Positions 25,057-33,968 of a stretch of 64,000 nucleotides of DNA are shown here, one piece after another. The stretch comes from Verrucomicrobiota bacterium (lineage in GTDB: Bacteria; Verrucomicrobiota; Verrucomicrobiia; Verrucomicrobiales; Verrucomicrobiaceae). The first letter of the stretch is position 1. The number at the start of each line of letters is the position of its first letter. Location: contig JAFLEI010000007.1 in the NCBI GenBank assembly GCA_017301975.1, positions 143,664 through 207,663 on the forward strand, read 5' to 3'. Both the position numbers and the translations under genes were made by a program. The notes beneath the pieces were generated by a model that saw nothing but the letters and a program-made list of their open reading frames with translations, did no database searches and was not told where the DNA came from.

Positions 25057-25716
25057 TTATGCATTCTGCGGCGTAAAATCATCGGGCTCGAGCATGGCGG
25101 GGACATCAATCGCGGTCATGTCGCCATCAAGTGTCACAAGAATATTGCCTCCATGCGTATCTGCGCAGATCACGCGGTCAGCCTCTCGAAACCAGACACT
25201 TTTGCCATGCCAGGTGCAGTGCTGAAAGCTTCGCTGGCTGAAAAACAATTCAATTTCTTCAATCTCGGCAGGTCTTCCTTGGATTGCCTGCTGTGATGTA
25301 ATGACTCGCATCAATGCAAAGCTCGGCTCGATGTCATCCCCAAAAATTTGGTTCTGCAGCCTCAGTCGATCAAGATAGCCGACGGGGGTTGCTTCAGTGC
25401 CATTAGGCAAGACCCCGAATGAATTGTCGTAAGTCGCCTTCAGCACACGCGGGTTCTCATCTCTCGAATTGGAAAACCACACCTCGTGTTCGTAGCCAAA
25501 CGCGTCTGGAGGTCTGCTCAGATTTTCAAAGCGACGGGTGACTCCGCAGCTTTCAGCCCATCGTCGGAGGGCCTCCATTTCGGCTGCAAGGCGTGTCGCT
25601 GCAAATAAACCTCCACCACGGAGAATTGCTTCAGCGCCTCTTCGCGTGTTTTCAAGGGCGACTTCAAGCGTGCTTGGCGCATCTGTTCTGCAAATTGCTT
25701 CGGGGTCATTGTGCAT
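25057..25716 (-). CDS. Kinase-like protein (polyvalent-protein-kinase type)
   Basis: Up to 219 residues. Beyond the first 60 residues it shows a small kinase-like pattern: FGYEHEVWFSNSRDENPRVLKATYDN (a nucleotide-binding strand and a Lys), a middle LRLQNQIFGDDIEP, and the loop CADTHGGNILVTLDGDMTAIDVPAM, which resembles the catalytic and metal loops (H-G-G-N then I-D) of kinases found inside phage polyvalent proteins. Its target is unknown. The N-terminus is uncertain: the first 46 codons overlap a small gene in another frame, and ATG 25578 (MEALRRWAESCGV) is a likely true start. It faces ppk1 tail to tail with only nine bases between them. Confidence 0.6.
   Translation of the reverse strand: MHNDPEAICRTDAPSTLEVALENTRRGAEAILRGGGLFAATRLAAEMEALRRWAESCGVTRRFENLSRPPDAFGYEHEVWFSNSRDENPRVLKATYDNSFGVLPNGTEATPVGYLDRLRLQNQIFGDDIEPSFALMRVITSQQAIQGRPAEIEEIELFFSQRSFQHCTWHGKSVWFREADRVICADTHGGNILVTLDGDMTAIDVPAMLEPDDFTPQNA
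25518..25709 (-). CDS. Small protein overlapping the kinase-like gene
   Basis: 63 residues from the ATG at 25709 (an in-frame ATG at 25763 is also possible). It is rich in charged residues (MTPKQFAEQMRQARLKSPLKTREEALKQFSVVEVYLQRH) and is predicted helical at its N-terminus. It overlaps the start of the kinase-like gene in another frame. If the kinase begins at 25578 the overlap is about 60 bases, as in tightly coupled pairs. I do not recognise the family. A small protein followed by a kinase-like toxin would be a plausible arrangement, but nothing else supports that. Confidence 0.4.
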   Translation of the reverse strand: MTPKQFAEQMRQARLKSPLKTREEALKQFSVVEVYLQRHALQPKWRPSDDGLKAAESPVALKI

Positions 25717-25778
25717 CCTCCGATGGATTGCTTGAAAATTAACTGAGCCAATCTCGAGTGCAAGCTCCTATGAACGCA

Positions 25779-26510
25779 TTACGCCGCCCACAGCGCCTTG
25801 TATACCAGCGCTCCGAAGATCCCGCCGATGATCGGACCCACGACGGGAATCCACGAATAGCCCCAGTCGGAACCGCCCTTGCCGGGAATCGGCAGAATGA
25901 AATGTGCGAGGCGGGGGCCCAGATCCCGCGCTGGATTGATCGCATAGCCCGTGGGACCGCCAAGAGAGAGACCGATCGCACCCACGAGCATCCCGACGAT
26001 CGCGGGGGCGAATCCTTTGTCCCAGCCAGAGTTGGGCAGCAGATTGGCGGGAGACAAAATCGCTAGCAATCCGAACATCAGCATGGCGGTGCCAAGGGCC
26101 TCACAGATCAGATTGCTAACGGTATGCCGGATCGCGGGGCCGGTGCTGAAGACACCCAGTTTGTCGCCTGCCGAAGTCGTGACTGGCCAGTGCGGCAAAT
26201 AGGTCAGATAGACCAGCACGCCCCCGAGAAATCCGCCCGCCATCTGTGCCGCGATGTATCCCGGCACCAGTCCCCATCCGAATTTACCGATGGAGGCCAG
26301 TCCCAGCGTCACGGCGGGATTGAGATGCGCCCCGCTGATGGCATTCGTGCAGTACACGGCGATCGCCACCGCAAGCCCCCACCCTGCAGTGATGACAATC
26401 CAGCCTCCATTGTTCCCTTTCGTTTGTTTCAGAAGGACGTTCGCCACGACGCCATCGCCGAGGAAGACCAGGATCATTGTACCGAGAAGTTCTGCGAGAT
26501 AGGCTGACAT
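25779..26510 (-). CDS. Aquaporin/aquaglyceroporin (MIP family)
   Basis: 243 residues with six membrane helices and both pore motifs: NPAV in ISGAHLNPAVTLG and NPAR in GYAINPARDLGPR. The Asp after the second NPAR is the glycerol-facilitator (GlpF) signature, so glycerol or another small polyol is likelier than water alone. The start at 26510 (MSAYLAELLGTMILVFLGDG) matches the family N-terminus; an upstream in-frame ATG at 26627 would overlap the neighbouring gene. It lies 88 bases downstream of the MlaE-type gene on the same strand. No glycerol kinase gene is in view. Confidence 0.93.
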   Translation of the reverse strand: MSAYLAELLGTMILVFLGDGVVANVLLKQTKGNNGGWIVITAGWGLAVAIAVYCTNAISGAHLNPAVTLGLASIGKFGWGLVPGYIAAQMAGGFLGGVLVYLTYLPHWPVTTSAGDKLGVFSTGPAIRHTVSNLICEALGTAMLMFGLLAILSPANLLPNSGWDKGFAPAIVGMLVGAIGLSLGGPTGYAINPARDLGPRLAHFILPIPGKGGSDWGYSWIPVVGPIIGGIFGALVYKALWAA

Positions 26511-26598
26511 GGCGGTGGTTGGATTAGTTGAATTTCCGCGCAGGCTATCGGGCAGGGCCAAAAAGAGCAAGCTTGGAGATTTTGCCCCAGCGCCTCCC

Positions 26599-27411
26599 TC
26601 ACGATGCCGAGCCCATCGGCGACACATAGTTCAGCGCGATTGTCAGGAAAAAATTCGAAACCAGCATCGTCAGTGAAGAGTACACCACCGAACGTGTGGT
26701 GCCTTTCCCAACACCCACGGCGCCATCCTCCGCCATGAGTCCCTGATGGCAGCTGATCAGCGTGATGATGATGCCAAACACCAGGCCCTTGAACATGCCG
26801 ATGCCCACGTCCAGCACCTCCGTATGGTCCAAGGTATGCTGCCAGAACCAACCGCCCGGCACGCCAAAGCCATAGACGATAAGCGCATAGGAAGCCATCA
26901 AACCAAAGGCGATGCTTTCCGCCACCAGCAGCGGCATGGACACGCACATCGCCAGAAAGCGTGGCAACACCAGATAGTCGACCGGATGCACCCCCATGAC
27001 TCGCAGGGCATCGATCTGCTCGGTGACTTTCATCGTGCCAATGTCCGCCGCCATGGCGGCACCGACACGTCCGGACACCATCAATCCCGCCAGCACCGGC
27101 CCCAGCTCACGGCAGAGCGCCACCGAGACTATGGCCCCCACCGTGGATTCAATTCCAAACTCCTTGAACTTCGCATACGACTGAAACGCAAACACCGCGC
27201 CGGTGAAGGCCCCGGTCACCACCACGACAAGCTGTGATCCGTAACCAATCGCCAAGATCTGGTGCGCCACCAGTTTCAGCCGCCACCTTCCGCTCTTCAG
27301 TCCGATCATCAGCTCGCCAGTCAATGCGGCGATCTGCCCCAGCCACGACAGCACGCCAAGAAAACTCCGACCCACAAAGGCCAGCCAGTCCATGCATCGC
27401 AGTGATTCCAT
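26599..27411 (-). CDS. mlaE: MlaE-family ABC transporter permease
   Basis: About 270 residues from the ATG at 27411; an ATG at 27477 would add 22 residues. The MlaE core is clear: AIGYGSQLVVVVTGAFTGAVFAFQ, the ELGPVLAGLMVSGRVGAAMAADIGTM signature, then EQIDALRVMGVHPVDYLVLPRFLA. It is the membrane subunit of an ABC system that moves phospholipid between membranes, keeping outer-membrane asymmetry. The ATPase (MlaF) and MCE-domain (MlaD) genes that normally follow are absent here; the downstream gene is the aquaporin. Partners must be encoded elsewhere. Confidence 0.92.
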   Translation of the reverse strand: MESLRCMDWLAFVGRSFLGVLSWLGQIAALTGELMIGLKSGRWRLKLVAHQILAIGYGSQLVVVVTGAFTGAVFAFQSYAKFKEFGIESTVGAIVSVALCRELGPVLAGLMVSGRVGAAMAADIGTMKVTEQIDALRVMGVHPVDYLVLPRFLAMCVSMPLLVAESIAFGLMASYALIVYGFGVPGGWFWQHTLDHTEVLDVGIGMFKGLVFGIIITLISCHQGLMAEDGAVGVGKGTTRSVVYSSLTMLVSNFFLTIALNYVSPMGSAS

Positions 27412-27605
27412 GCCCTCATGCATGCCGAATCCGCAGGCATCGTGAAGCCACGCCCTTGTGCCTTTTTCGTCACGCACTTGCCTGCATCAAACCATCCCCG
27501 GTGACACCTTTTGAAATGACACAGGCCAGCAGGCGTTATAACGGTCTCAACCCATGCTGCACTCAGCAAAGTGAGTGACCAAAAACAAACACCCGGCCTG
27601 CCCTT

Positions 27606-28379
27606 ATGAAAACGATTCCCGCGCTCATCCTTTTCTTGTCATCCATGCATGCGCTTGCTGCCATCCATGCACAAGAGGCTCAGGAGAAAGTGGTGCCGGA
27701 ATTAGTGCCTCTCCAGGCGGATTATGATTCGAAATCAAAAGCACAGATCATGCAGCCTTATGAAAATGCGATGGCTGATTTGAACGCCAAGTATTTGGCG
27801 ACCCTGGAAAACTCACGTGCTTCAGCCCAGAAGACAGGGAAACTGGATGATGCACTTGCCTATAAGGCGGAAATCGAATCCGTCGTCGCCTCGAAGTCCG
27901 TGCCCTCGACGGATGATGCTGACACTCAGGACGGCTTGAAAAAACTGCGTTCGGCTTATCGCACAGCGGCGGGGAAACTGTCTCAGGAAAAAGGTCGAAA
28001 GCTGCAGCCATTGAAAGATGCTTATTCCAGGGTTTTGGACCCGCTGGTAATTCGGCTGACCAAAGAAGGCCGTCTTGAGGAGGCTCAGATTGTCAAAGCC
28101 AGGCAGGACCGTCTCAAGCCGCTTCCTTCTGGCCCGCTCAAGATCGTTGGCAAATGGAACACCACGCAAAGCAACGACCTCAAAATGGAAATGACCTTCA
28201 ACAAGGACTACACCTACAACTACTGGAAAGACACGGGCAAATTCAGCTACAAAGGCGGCAAATACCTTCTCGTTCACACCTGGGATTGGGAGATCAAACT
28301 GACGGATGATGACACTTTCGATGGAGTATGCACCCGCGGTGAAGTCGGAGTGAAAATCCACGGAGAACGAATGCCTTGA
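27606..28379 (+). CDS. Secreted protein with coiled-coil and C-terminal beta domain
   Basis: 257 residues. Signal peptide MKTIPALILFLSSMHALAAIHAQ. Residues about 30-170 are charged and helical (YLATLENSRASAQKTGKLDDALAYKAEIESVVAS ... LVIRLTKEGRLEEAQIVKARQDRL), resembling a coiled coil that recurs in verrucomicrobial secreted proteins. The last 80 residues (IVGKWNTTQSNDLKMEMTFNKDYTYNYWKDTGKFSYKGGKYL) look like a lipocalin-like beta domain. The function is unknown. It is a single gene between divergent mlaE and the convergent beta-propeller gene. Confidence 0.72.
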   Translation: MKTIPALILFLSSMHALAAIHAQEAQEKVVPELVPLQADYDSKSKAQIMQPYENAMADLNAKYLATLENSRASAQKTGKLDDALAYKAEIESVVASKSVPSTDDADTQDGLKKLRSAYRTAAGKLSQEKGRKLQPLKDAYSRVLDPLVIRLTKEGRLEEAQIVKARQDRLKPLPSGPLKIVGKWNTTQSNDLKMEMTFNKDYTYNYWKDTGKFSYKGGKYLLVHTWDWEIKLTDDDTFDGVCTRGEVGVKIHGERMP

Positions 28380-28383
28380 TAGC

Positions 28384-28401
28384 GTGCGAGTGCCCTCGCA
28401 C
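28384..28401. terminator. Possible weak terminator hairpin between convergent genes
   Basis: GTGCGAG (28384-28390) / CTCGCAC (28395-28401), seven base pairs with a four-base loop TGCC. It lies between two convergent stop codons but lacks a T-run, so it may be only an RNA-stabilising hairpin. Confidence 0.35.
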
Positions 28402-28421
28402 GGTTGTCAGAATGACGCTCA

Positions 28422-29900
28422 CTACTCCACCCGCGCCGTCTTCAACCGCTCGTCATCCAGATCGAGCCGATACATGATCTGGTTGTAGTCATAGCGCGGC
28501 GTTGCAACGAGATTGCCGGAAAACGTTTCGGCGTAAGTGCCTTGAAAATAGATCAGGCGTCCCTCCTGCTGGTCAAAAAACGCATGATGGCTGGGATTGT
28601 AGAAACTGTACTTCGGATGCGTGGCGATCTTCACCGCCTTGCGCCAGGGGCCTTCAATCTGCTTCGCCTCCACGTACCAGACCTCCCCGAGATAAGAGAC
28701 TCCACCACCTTCCTGCACCGCGATCATGACCCACCGTTCGCGTTGTTTGTTCCAGTGCACACTGCCTGCATGCAGATGCACCGGCTTGCCCGTCTGCGCA
28801 TCCACCACCTGCATGCGCGCTTTGTCCTCAGGCATCTTCTTTTCAGCGATGAGGCTTCTCTCATCCTTCTGCGTTGTCGGAGGCCGTGCCTTCTGCCAAA
28901 CATGCTCGCCATGCTCCTCCGACCATGCCAGGGACTCATAGGCCGAAGTGTTCAGCACCGATTCATAAGCCGCTTTCACCCGGGTGCGACAGAAGGGCGT
29001 GGAAAAGTAAATCCAGTCCCCGTCCGCTCCTTTGACCCGCACGGCATTGCCCTGAGGATGCTGCCAGTCAAACTCATCTCCCAGAACCGTGGTACGCTGA
29101 AAGCGTCCGCTTGATTCATCCAGCTCGGCCAGCCCATGCTCCAGCCGTTTGCCCAGATCTCGCCAGCGTGAATAATGCGCCATGAGATGCTCCTTGTTTG
29201 CGGCATCCATCACGGTGTGCATGCCAAACAACCACACTGCACCCGGCTCCTCCACCGGCAGCATCTTGGCCACCGCCCCGTTTTCATCGGTGATGTATTC
29301 AAAGTGAATGCCGTGCTCGGGATCGAGGCCGCCTTTGTCCGGCGTATCGCTCCATGCTGCCGTGGAATGAAAATTGCCCAATGGGTAGTTAGGGCGGTTC
29401 GTATCTCCAAAAATCCAGAAATAGCGCCCTTTCCACGGCACCACCTGCACCGAGTCCTGCCCCATGACATCCGCAAACAAGTTCGGGCTCGGCAAAGGTG
29501 GCTCATGCCCCAGCAAGGTGCTGTCGCGATAAATCCCCTGCCCTGTCAGCCGGCACAAACGCTCCGCAATGTTGGTGCGCAGCACCTTCACCTCCACCGA
29601 CTTCCCTGCCACGGGTTTCAGCCTCACACCGACAAAACCAAATCCATCCTTTGGCAGCGAATAGCCCGGACACTCCACGCCAAAATACACCTGGCGGTTC
29701 ATCAATCCCGGCTCGTTGAAGGCGATCCAGCCCGCGCTGTCCGTCGTCAGCGCGATGTGGTTGGTTGTTTTCAGTGTGACCAGCGGCACACCGCGCCCCG
29801 TGCTTTCATCGATCACATGGATGCCGAAATACTCTTCCGGCGCAGCACCCAGCAGCGCTGGCAGACATGCCAAAACCAGAAGCAGCCGGCGGAAAAACAT
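28422..29900 (-). CDS. Secreted beta-propeller-like protein with carboxypeptidase-regulatory-like N-terminal domain
   Basis: About 492 residues from the ATG at 29900; ATG 29915 is also in frame. Signal peptide MFFRRLLLVLACLPALLGA. Residues to about 100 form a small beta-sandwich (IHVIDESTGRGVPLVTLKTTNHIALTTDSAGWIAF). The rest has repeating aromatic blades (VVPWKGRYFWIFGDTNRPNYPLGNFHSTAAW, AVRVKGADGDWIYFSTPFCRTRV, VHWNKQRERWVMIAVQEGGGVSYLGEVWYVEA), which suggest a five-bladed propeller such as those of GH43/GH117-like enzymes. The catalytic acids cannot be named with confidence. A role in external carbohydrate binding or cleavage is plausible. Confidence 0.6.
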   Translation of the reverse strand: MFFRRLLLVLACLPALLGAAPEEYFGIHVIDESTGRGVPLVTLKTTNHIALTTDSAGWIAFNEPGLMNRQVYFGVECPGYSLPKDGFGFVGVRLKPVAGKSVEVKVLRTNIAERLCRLTGQGIYRDSTLLGHEPPLPSPNLFADVMGQDSVQVVPWKGRYFWIFGDTNRPNYPLGNFHSTAAWSDTPDKGGLDPEHGIHFEYITDENGAVAKMLPVEEPGAVWLFGMHTVMDAANKEHLMAHYSRWRDLGKRLEHGLAELDESSGRFQRTTVLGDEFDWQHPQGNAVRVKGADGDWIYFSTPFCRTRVKAAYESVLNTSAYESLAWSEEHGEHVWQKARPPTTQKDERSLIAEKKMPEDKARMQVVDAQTGKPVHLHAGSVHWNKQRERWVMIAVQEGGGVSYLGEVWYVEAKQIEGPWRKAVKIATHPKYSFYNPSHHAFFDQQEGRLIYFQGTYAETFSGNLVATPRYDYNQIMYRLDLDDERLKTARVE

Positions 29901-29987
29901 GTGCAGGTTTACCATGAATGGGCCGCGTCAGGAAAGGACTAATTCCCGACGCTTGACACCCGGTTCACAGATGCGAAGTCGCCGGGC

Positions 29988-30779
29988 ATGTTTTTCGACA
30001 CGCACACCCACCTTGGCAGCAAACAATTTGACGGCGACCTGCCCGCCGTGCTGGCACGTGCGCGTGCTGCCGGCGTCACACGCATGGTGGCGCCCGCCAC
30101 GGATCTCGAAAACGCCCGCAAACTCCTCGCCATCGCCGAAAACGAATCGGATGTGCGTGTGGCGGTGGGCATACATCCGTGCGATTCGGATTCGGTCACC
30201 GGAGATGATTGGATCCACGAACTGCGGGATCTGGCGCGGCATCCCAAGGTCTGCGCCATCGGCGAGATCGGTCTCGATTACTTCCATGCTCCACCGGAGG
30301 GTTTCTCCCTTGCAGACTGGAAGGCCCATCAGGCCAGGGTGCTTACGGCACAGCTTGAACTCGCGGCCGAGTTGAAGCTGAACGTGATCCTGCACAATCG
30401 CGAAAGCTGGGAAGATCTCACCGCGCTCGTCCTGCCGTTCAGTGACCGGCTTCGCGGCGTTTTCCACTGCTTCACCGGAACATTGGAGCAGGCACAGCCG
30501 CTACTGGAGCACGGCCACCTCATTTCCTTCACCGGCATCGTGAGTTTCAAAAACGCCGGCATCATTGCCAAAACGGCGCGCCTGGTGCCTGCGGGCAGCT
30601 ACATGATCGAGACCGATGCCCCCTACCTCGCGCCGGTGCCGCATCGCGGCAAACGCTGCGAAGCCGCCTATGTGGCAGACACCGCTCGCGCCATCGCCGC
30701 CCTGCGCGGGGAAGCCGTTGAAAAAGTCGCCGCCGACACGACCCAGACCGCGCTTCAATTCTTCCGCGGCTGGGATTGA
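29988..30779 (+). CDS. tatD: TatD-family metal-dependent hydrolase (DNase)
   Basis: 263 residues, the usual length. TIM-barrel metal sites are present: DTHTHL at the N-terminus, VAVGIHPCDSD, AIGEIGLDYF, the His of VILHNRESWED, the His of FHCFTGTLEQA, and IETDAPYLAP. TatD proteins are metal-dependent 3'-5' exonucleases and quality-control factors in the cytoplasm. The gene starts 87 bases after the divergent propeller gene, and the ORF end overlaps by a few bases an upstream in-frame extension of the next gene, whose true start is 47 bases downstream. Confidence 0.94.
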   Translation: MFFDTHTHLGSKQFDGDLPAVLARARAAGVTRMVAPATDLENARKLLAIAENESDVRVAVGIHPCDSDSVTGDDWIHELRDLARHPKVCAIGEIGLDYFHAPPEGFSLADWKAHQARVLTAQLELAAELKLNVILHNRESWEDLTALVLPFSDRLRGVFHCFTGTLEQAQPLLEHGHLISFTGIVSFKNAGIIAKTARLVPAGSYMIETDAPYLAPVPHRGKRCEAAYVADTARAIAALRGEAVEKVAADTTQTALQFFRGWD

Positions 30780-30826
30780 TCTCCGCCGAAAGCATTCCAA
30801 TCTCTCCCACGTTCACTGCCACAACC

Positions 30827-31801
30827 ATGAAACTGCTACTCGCCGCATCACTCCTGCTCGCATCCCTTGCCAGCGCCGCCCAATTCACCGTCGAAAAAAC
30901 TGCCTCGGGCGGTGCCATCGTGAAAGTCGATGGTCAGGTCTTCGCCGAATACATCGTGGATCAGGCCAACAAGCCCTATCTCGCACCGGTCTTTGGCCCC
31001 ACGGGCAAACAGATGACGCGCAACTACCCGATGAAGACCATCGAAGGTGAACAGCATGATCATCCCCACCATCGTGGCATCTGTTTTGGCAGCGAAGGCA
31101 TCAACGGCGTGGAATCCTGGGCCGAACGGCTCACCTTCGGCGACTCGCCCAAGAGTGCCGAGCGCACCACCCACCTTGGCAGCGAAAAACACCGCGAGTA
31201 CAAGACCCTGGAGGCCAAGCCTGACTCTGCGGTCATTGTCTCCATCATTGATTACCTTGATCCTGCTGGAAAAAAATATCTCGAAGAAGAGCGCACCATG
31301 ATCTTCCGCGCCGGCCAAGACAGCCGCAGCATCGAGATGAAGCAGATCCTCACCGCCACCGAAGGACTGGCTCATTTCGAAGACAAAAAAGACGCCGGCC
31401 TCAGCATCCGAGTTCCCACTGAGATGGCTGTCGAGATGGGTAAGAATCAAAAAGGCAGCGGCCACATCATCACCAGCGAAGGCCTCACTGATGCTGCAGC
31501 CTGGGGCAAACGCGCCAAATGGTGTGACTACTACGGCGTCGTCGGTGGTGAGCACGTCGGCGTTGCCATGCTGAATCATCCTTCCAGCTTCCGCTTTCCC
31601 ACACCATGGCATGTCCGCACCTATGGCCTCTTCACCGCCAATCCTTTCGGCACCAAGTCACTCGACAAGGATGCACCTGATGGCGCTTACGATCTCAAGA
31701 AGGGTGAATACACCTTCCTGCGCCACCTCTTCCTCTTCCACAAGGGCGATGAAAAGGAAGGCAAGGTCGCTGAAGCCTACGAGGCATTCGCGAAAGAATA
31801 A
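30827..31801 (+). CDS. Secreted PmoA-like (DUF6807) protein
   Basis: 324 residues from the ATG at 30827, which gives a signal peptide (MKLLLAASLLLASLASA). The body is a beta-rich domain with the family's phrases KPYLAPVFGPTGKQMTRNYPM, DHPHHRGICFGSEGINGVESW and WHVRTYGLFTANPFG. The HPHHRG segment is highly conserved in this family and suggests a metal or substrate site. PmoA-like proteins are frequent in Planctomycetes and Verrucomicrobia, often near sugar-oxidising enzymes; the biochemical role is unknown. The transcript ends at the hairpin of 31824-31872. Confidence 0.8.
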   Translation: MKLLLAASLLLASLASAAQFTVEKTASGGAIVKVDGQVFAEYIVDQANKPYLAPVFGPTGKQMTRNYPMKTIEGEQHDHPHHRGICFGSEGINGVESWAERLTFGDSPKSAERTTHLGSEKHREYKTLEAKPDSAVIVSIIDYLDPAGKKYLEEERTMIFRAGQDSRSIEMKQILTATEGLAHFEDKKDAGLSIRVPTEMAVEMGKNQKGSGHIITSEGLTDAAAWGKRAKWCDYYGVVGGEHVGVAMLNHPSSFRFPTPWHVRTYGLFTANPFGTKSLDKDAPDGAYDLKKGEYTFLRHLFLFHKGDEKEGKVAEAYEAFAKE

Positions 31802-31823
31802 GCAACTCGGATAGACCGCACGC

Positions 31824-31872
31824 GGGGCGAAAAAAGGATGCAAGGTGACCTCACCTGCTCTTTTTTCGCCCC
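31824..31872 (+). terminator. Large hairpin: terminator after PmoA-like gene, abutting the next start codon
   Basis: Outer 13-bp perfect arms GGGGCGAAAAAAG (31824-31836) and CTTTTTTCGCCCC (31860-31872). Inside is a second perfect stem AGGTGA (31843-31848) / TCACCT (31851-31856) with a two-base loop. The inner stem plus TTTTTT is a canonical rho-independent terminator. The 3' arm ends one base before the ATG at 31873. Confidence 0.85.
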
Positions 31873-33906
31873 ATGTCTTTTTATCGCTCGATCCTTTTTC
31901 TCGGCCTTGCCGCCTCTCTCCCCGCCGCTGAATTTGACCTCGTCATTTACGGTGGAACTCCTGCTGGATTGAGCGCTGGTATCGTCGCCGCGCGTGAAGG
32001 TGCATCCGTGGTGGTCATCGAGCCCACAAAATGGATCGGCGGCATGGTCACGGGTGGCCTCTGCCGCTCGGATGTGGGCAAGGAGGAGACCATCGGCGGC
32101 TTCCCGCGTGAGTTCTTCGCCCGCGCCGCCGCCGCAAAGCCGGACACGCCGATGTGGTATGCGGAGCCACGTGAAAACATGGCCGCCTTTCAGGCCATGC
32201 TCAAGGAGGCAGGCGTGAAAGTAGTCACGGCCCAGGCGCTCAAGAAGATCACGAAAAAAGGAGCGCGCCTCACCAGCCTGACCACAAGCGACGGCACCAG
32301 CTACGGCGGCAAGGAATTCATCGACGCCACCTATGAAGGTGATCTCATGGCGGCCGCAAAGGTCAGCTACATCGTCGGCCGTGAAAGCACCGCGCAGTAT
32401 GGCGAACCGCTCGCCGGCTACCACCCCATGCCCATCCGTCCTCGCACCATCGAAGTGATGGAGAGCGATTGCCCCAGCATCGGCGGCACAGGCCCAAGCT
32501 ACATTCACGGTACGCCCTCGAGCATTTCCGGAGTGGATGCCCAGGGCAAACCCATCTTCGGCGTCTTTCCTGATCCCAAACTCGCCCCCGGCAGCGCGGA
32601 CAAACTCACCCAGAGCTACAACTTCCGCATCTGCGTCACGCAGCGCAAAGACATCTTTGTTCCCTTCCCCAAGCCCGCAAACTACGACGCCACCAAATAC
32701 GAACTGCTGCTCCGCCTGATCCAGGCCTTCCCGGGCATTCGCTTCGGCCGCTTGTTCCACCTTGGCAATATCGCCAATGGCAAATATGACCTCAATGCCC
32801 AGGGCCTTTTTTCCACGGACTACCCCGGCGCAAACTTCGACTACCCCGATGGCGATGCAGCCACACGCGCACGCATCTGGCAGGATCACACCGACTTCAT
32901 CCAGGGCATGCTTTGGTTCCTCGGTCATGATGAACGCGTGCCGCAAAGCCTGCGCGAACAGACGAATTCCTGGGGCCTTTGCAAAGACGAGTTCGCCGAC
33001 AACGCCCACTGGCCCTATGCGCTGTATGTGCGCGAAGGCCGCCGCATGATCGGCGAATACGTCATGGTGCAGAAGGATCTGCAGACCGATATTTTCAAGG
33101 ACGACTCCATCGGCATGGGCTCCTTCCTCATCGATTGCCACATCGTCCAGCGCATCCTCGCGGATGACGGCACCGTGCGCGACGAGGGCAGCTTTCAAGA
33201 CACCCCGGCGCTTCCTTATCAGATCCCCTATCGCAGCCTGACCCCCAAACGCGCCGAGTGCGAAAACCTGCTCGTGCCTGTCTGCCTCTCCGCCAGCCAC
33301 ATCGCCTGCTGCTCGCTGCGAATGGAGCCCGTGTACATGGCTCTTGGCCATGCCTCCGGCCTTGCCGCAGTGATGGCGATCCATGCGAAAACCCCGGTGC
33401 AAAACATCGACGTGTCCGCCTTGCGGAAAAAGCTGCTCGAACAAAAAGCCGTGCTCGAACTCGCCGCGCTCGCCCACATGGTGCGCTCCGCCAAACTGCC
33501 CGGCATTGTCATGAGCGAGCAGGAAGCCGAGCAAACCGGTCACTGGACGGGCAGCTCGTATGGCAGCCCGGTGGACGGCTCCAGCATCCATGACGCAAAC
33601 GCCGACAAAGGCTCCAAGAGCGTCATCTATCGGATGAAAATTCCGGCCTCAGGCAAATACGAAGTCCGCGTGTCCTATGCCGCCGCACCGAACCGTGCCA
33701 GCAATGTACCTGTGACCATTCAAGGTGCTGAAGGCACGCAGACGGTTCTCGTGAATCAACGCAAGGCTCCGCCCATCGATCAGCTCTTTGTCAGCCTCGG
33801 TGTTTTTGCCTTCACTTCGGACAAACCTGCCGTCATCACCATCAGCAATAAAAACACAGACGGCATCGTCGGGGCCGATGCCGTCCAGTTGATCCAGTCC
33901 AAATAA
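31873..33906 (+). CDS. Secreted FAD-dependent oxidoreductase with golvesin-like C-terminal domain
   Basis: 677 residues. Signal peptide MSFYRSILFLGLAASLPA is followed at once by a dinucleotide-binding motif (FDLVIYGGTPAGLSAGIVAAREGASVVVIEP), the FAD_oxidored (PF12831) type. Further family phrases: GGMVTGGLCRSDVGKE, EFIDATYEGDLMAAAKVSYIVGRES, and YRSLTPKRAECENLLVPVCLSASHIA. The last 125 residues (TGHWTGSSYGSPVDGSSI ... GKYEVRVSYAAAPNRASNVPVTI) match a golvesin-type beta-sandwich that probably binds carbohydrate. The substrate is unknown; related proteins are annotated as xanthan lyase-like. Its start codon lies directly against the terminator hairpin, with no visible RBS. Confidence 0.85.
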   Translation: MSFYRSILFLGLAASLPAAEFDLVIYGGTPAGLSAGIVAAREGASVVVIEPTKWIGGMVTGGLCRSDVGKEETIGGFPREFFARAAAAKPDTPMWYAEPRENMAAFQAMLKEAGVKVVTAQALKKITKKGARLTSLTTSDGTSYGGKEFIDATYEGDLMAAAKVSYIVGRESTAQYGEPLAGYHPMPIRPRTIEVMESDCPSIGGTGPSYIHGTPSSISGVDAQGKPIFGVFPDPKLAPGSADKLTQSYNFRICVTQRKDIFVPFPKPANYDATKYELLLRLIQAFPGIRFGRLFHLGNIANGKYDLNAQGLFSTDYPGANFDYPDGDAATRARIWQDHTDFIQGMLWFLGHDERVPQSLREQTNSWGLCKDEFADNAHWPYALYVREGRRMIGEYVMVQKDLQTDIFKDDSIGMGSFLIDCHIVQRILADDGTVRDEGSFQDTPALPYQIPYRSLTPKRAECENLLVPVCLSASHIACCSLRMEPVYMALGHASGLAAVMAIHAKTPVQNIDVSALRKKLLEQKAVLELAALAHMVRSAKLPGIVMSEQEAEQTGHWTGSSYGSPVDGSSIHDANADKGSKSVIYRMKIPASGKYEVRVSYAAAPNRASNVPVTIQGAEGTQTVLVNQRKAPPIDQLFVSLGVFAFTSDKPAVITISNKNTDGIVGADAVQLIQSK

Positions 33907-33968
33907 GCGGGACCATACAACCGCGGAGCGGATTCAGCCGATTTATGGGATAGAAAGCCTCTATTCCA

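Noticed and set aside
31777..33591. 604-codon open frame on the minus strand opposite the FAD oxidoreductase
   Set aside because: It lies entirely within a clear coding gene on the other strand and is rich in Gly, Ala, Asp and His as shadow frames of GC-rich genes are; no domain is recognisable.
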